Positions 6,445-7,182 of a stretch of DNA of 7,182 nt are shown here, piece by piece. Both the position numbers and the translations under genes were made by a program. The DNA is from Treponema sp. UBA4326. GTDB lineage: Bacteria; Spirochaetota; Spirochaetia; Treponematales; Treponemataceae. The first letter of the stretch is position 1. Every line of letters starts with the position of its first letter. The notes beneath the pieces are model-generated. The model was given only the letters and a program-made list of their open reading frames with translations, did no database searches and was not told where the DNA came from. The stretch spans positions 1-7,182 of the forward strand of contig DGTW01000001.1 of assembly GCA_002393835.1 (NCBI GenBank), written 5' to 3'.

Positions 6445-7182
6445 CTAAAATTCTTCCAGTGCCATGGCCGCTTCTTCCCACTGCTCGTTAAGCTGGTCAA
6501 GTTTTTGGGAAAGCTGAGCGATTTTTGCCTGAACAGCCTTTGCCTTCTCGCCGTTTGAGTAAACTTCCGGGTCTGCCATTTTGTTTTCCTCGCTCTGTTT
6601 TTCTTCTTCGATTCTGGCAATCTCTTCTTCGATTTGAGAAACCTTCTTTTCAGCCTTGCGCCGCTCTGCCTCCAGCTTCTTTTTCTCTTCGTAAGAAAGG
6701 CGGGCATCAGACTTAGGGCTGTTAGGGGCGTTACGGGGAGAATCCCCGTTAGAGGGGGTAGCGGAAGAGGGCGCAGCTCTCTGGAGCGAGGGGGAGACTT
6801 CCCCCTTTGAATTCCTAACTCCTAACTTCTCACTGCTAACTGCTCCCTGCTCACTGCTAACTCCTAACTTCTCACTCCTAACTTCTAACTCCTCACTGCT
6901 CACTCTTTCAATATAGTAGCGGTAGTCGCCGGGGAAGGTGCGGAAATGGCCAGGTTTCAGTTCCAGAACGCGGGTTGAAAGTTCTTCGATAAAGCCCCTG
7001 TCGTGGCTGACGAAAATCACCGTGCCGCCGAAGTCTTTGAGGGCTTCCAGAAGAACATCCTTTGAGTGCATGTCCAGGTGGTTGGTCGGTTCGTCGAAGA
7101 TCAGCACGTTCGCGCCGGAGATCATCATTTTGGAGAGCATGCAGCGGACACGCTCGCCGCCGGAGAGGACGTTCAGCTTTTT
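6445..7182 (-). CDS. ABC-F family ATPase, C-terminal part (5' end outside the window)
   Basis: Reading from the right edge, 245 codons are open to a TAG stop at 6445-6447. They start inside the second ATPase domain: the ABC signature LSGGER (window residues 6-11), Walker B and D-loop VLIFDEPTNHLD (26-37), and the switch histidine in FVSHDRGF (57-64). PTNHLD is diagnostic of ABC-F proteins, soluble ribosome-associated ATPases that act on translation or antibiotic protection. No membrane segment is seen. After the ATPase domain comes an abnormal linker of about 65 residues (window residues about 93-158), rich in Ser, Pro, Asn and Glu, made of 7-residue repeats [SR]SExxxV and then a Pro/Ser/Asn-rich tail. 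The usual charged C-terminal coiled coil (about 160-245, LSYEEKKKLEAE onward) follows intact. A Met at 7140 is internal and is not the start. Which ABC-F subfamily this is cannot be told from the C-terminal part. Confidence 0.9.
   Translation of the reverse strand, partial: KKLNVLSGGERVRCMLSKMMISGANVLIFDEPTNHLDMHSKDVLLEALKDFGGTVIFVSHDRGFIEELSTRVLELKPGHFRTFPGDYRYYIERVSSEELEVRSEKLGVSSEQGAVSSEKLGVRNSKGEVSPSLQRAAPSSATPSNGDSPRNAPNSPKSDARLSYEEKKKLEAERRKAEKKVSQIEEEIARIEEEKQSEENKMADPEVYSNGEKAKAVQAKIAQLSQKLDQLNEQWEEAAMALEEF
6721..6806. repeat. GC-rich hairpin cluster inside the ABC-F linker
   Basis: Three short inverted repeats lie within 75 bp: ACGGGGA/TCCCCGT (6733-6739 and 6743-6749, 3-nt loop), GCTC/GAGC (6776-6779 and 6784-6787, 4-nt loop) and GGGGGA/TCCCCC (6790-6795 and 6800-6805, 4-nt loop). 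GTTAGGGG, GTTACGGGG and GTTAGAGGGGG also recur as an imperfect direct repeat at 6721-6758. The block encodes the Pro/Ser/Asn-rich part of the linker and adjoins the heptamer array. Its G/C runs contrast with the coding DNA on either side. It looks like repetitive intergenic DNA carried within a gene, but a second genomic copy is needed to call it an element. Confidence 0.6.
6815..6905 (-). repeat. 13-copy heptanucleotide array within the ABC-F coding sequence
   Basis: On the coding (minus) strand, 91 bp divide exactly into 13 heptamers of form NAGTKAG, such as GAGTTAG, AAGTTAG, CAGTGAG, with one CAGGGAG. They are also arranged as four 21-bp units (NAGTGAG, then two units mostly NAGTTAG) preceded by one GAGTGAG. 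Because 21 bp is seven codons, the protein shows four copies of a 7-residue repeat: SSEELEV, RSEKLGV, SSEQGAV, SSEKLGV. The array ends at an EcoRI-like GAATTC (6809-6814). Heptamer tandem repeats of similar composition are known from intergenic DNA of some cyanobacteria and other bacteria; here they are inside a gene. Confidence 0.92.

Noticed and set aside
6815..6905. The repeat array as a possible CRISPR array
   Set aside because: Units are 7 bp and directly abutting, with no spacers, and the array is inside an open coding sequence.

Overview
The window holds four protein-coding genes read on the minus strand, and the last codons of a transposase read on the plus strand at the left edge. 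The gene content is chromosomal, from a moderate-GC, AT-leaning signalling-rich bacterium. The seven-helix EAL protein, the large hybrid kinase with a Cache-like sensor, and the style of the low-GC intergenic gaps suggest a gut or rumen spirochaete (Treponema-like). No rRNA or other phylogenetic marker is present, so this is an inference.

Layout from left to right. 1-150 is the C-terminus of an IS1182-type DDE transposase, followed by a probable right end of the insertion sequence at about 230-250. 254-272 is a small hairpin just downstream of galE. 291-1259 (minus) is galE, UDP-glucose 4-epimerase. 1281-3176 (minus) is a membrane-bound c-di-GMP phosphodiesterase with a degenerate GGDEF region and a complete EAL active site. 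It has its own promoter-like sequence in the 113-bp gap at 3177-3289 and lies 21 bp upstream of galE, so the two are probably co-transcribed. 3290-6376 (minus) is a 1028-residue hybrid sensor histidine kinase with two C-terminal receiver domains. 6445-7182 (minus, 5' end outside the window) is the C-terminal third of an ABC-F type ATPase.

As a reading order on the minus strand, the ABC-F ATPase comes first, then the hybrid kinase behind an extended -10 promoter, then the phosphodiesterase and galE. The kinase and the phosphodiesterase are plausible neighbours in one signalling route. The phosphodiesterase-epimerase pair could tie c-di-GMP turnover to supply of UDP-galactose for surface polysaccharide. 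Neither link is proven by the sequence.

The most unusual item is inside the ABC-F gene. Between its second ATPase domain and its C-terminal coiled coil lies a roughly 190-bp low-complexity stretch made of 13 perfectly spaced heptanucleotides (consensus NAGTKAG on the coding strand) followed by a GC-rich block with three short hairpins. It looks like intergenic repetitive DNA, yet it stays open. Base choices in the heptamers follow a three-unit rhythm that removes every in-frame TAG and TGA. I did not find a convincing new multi-gene system.
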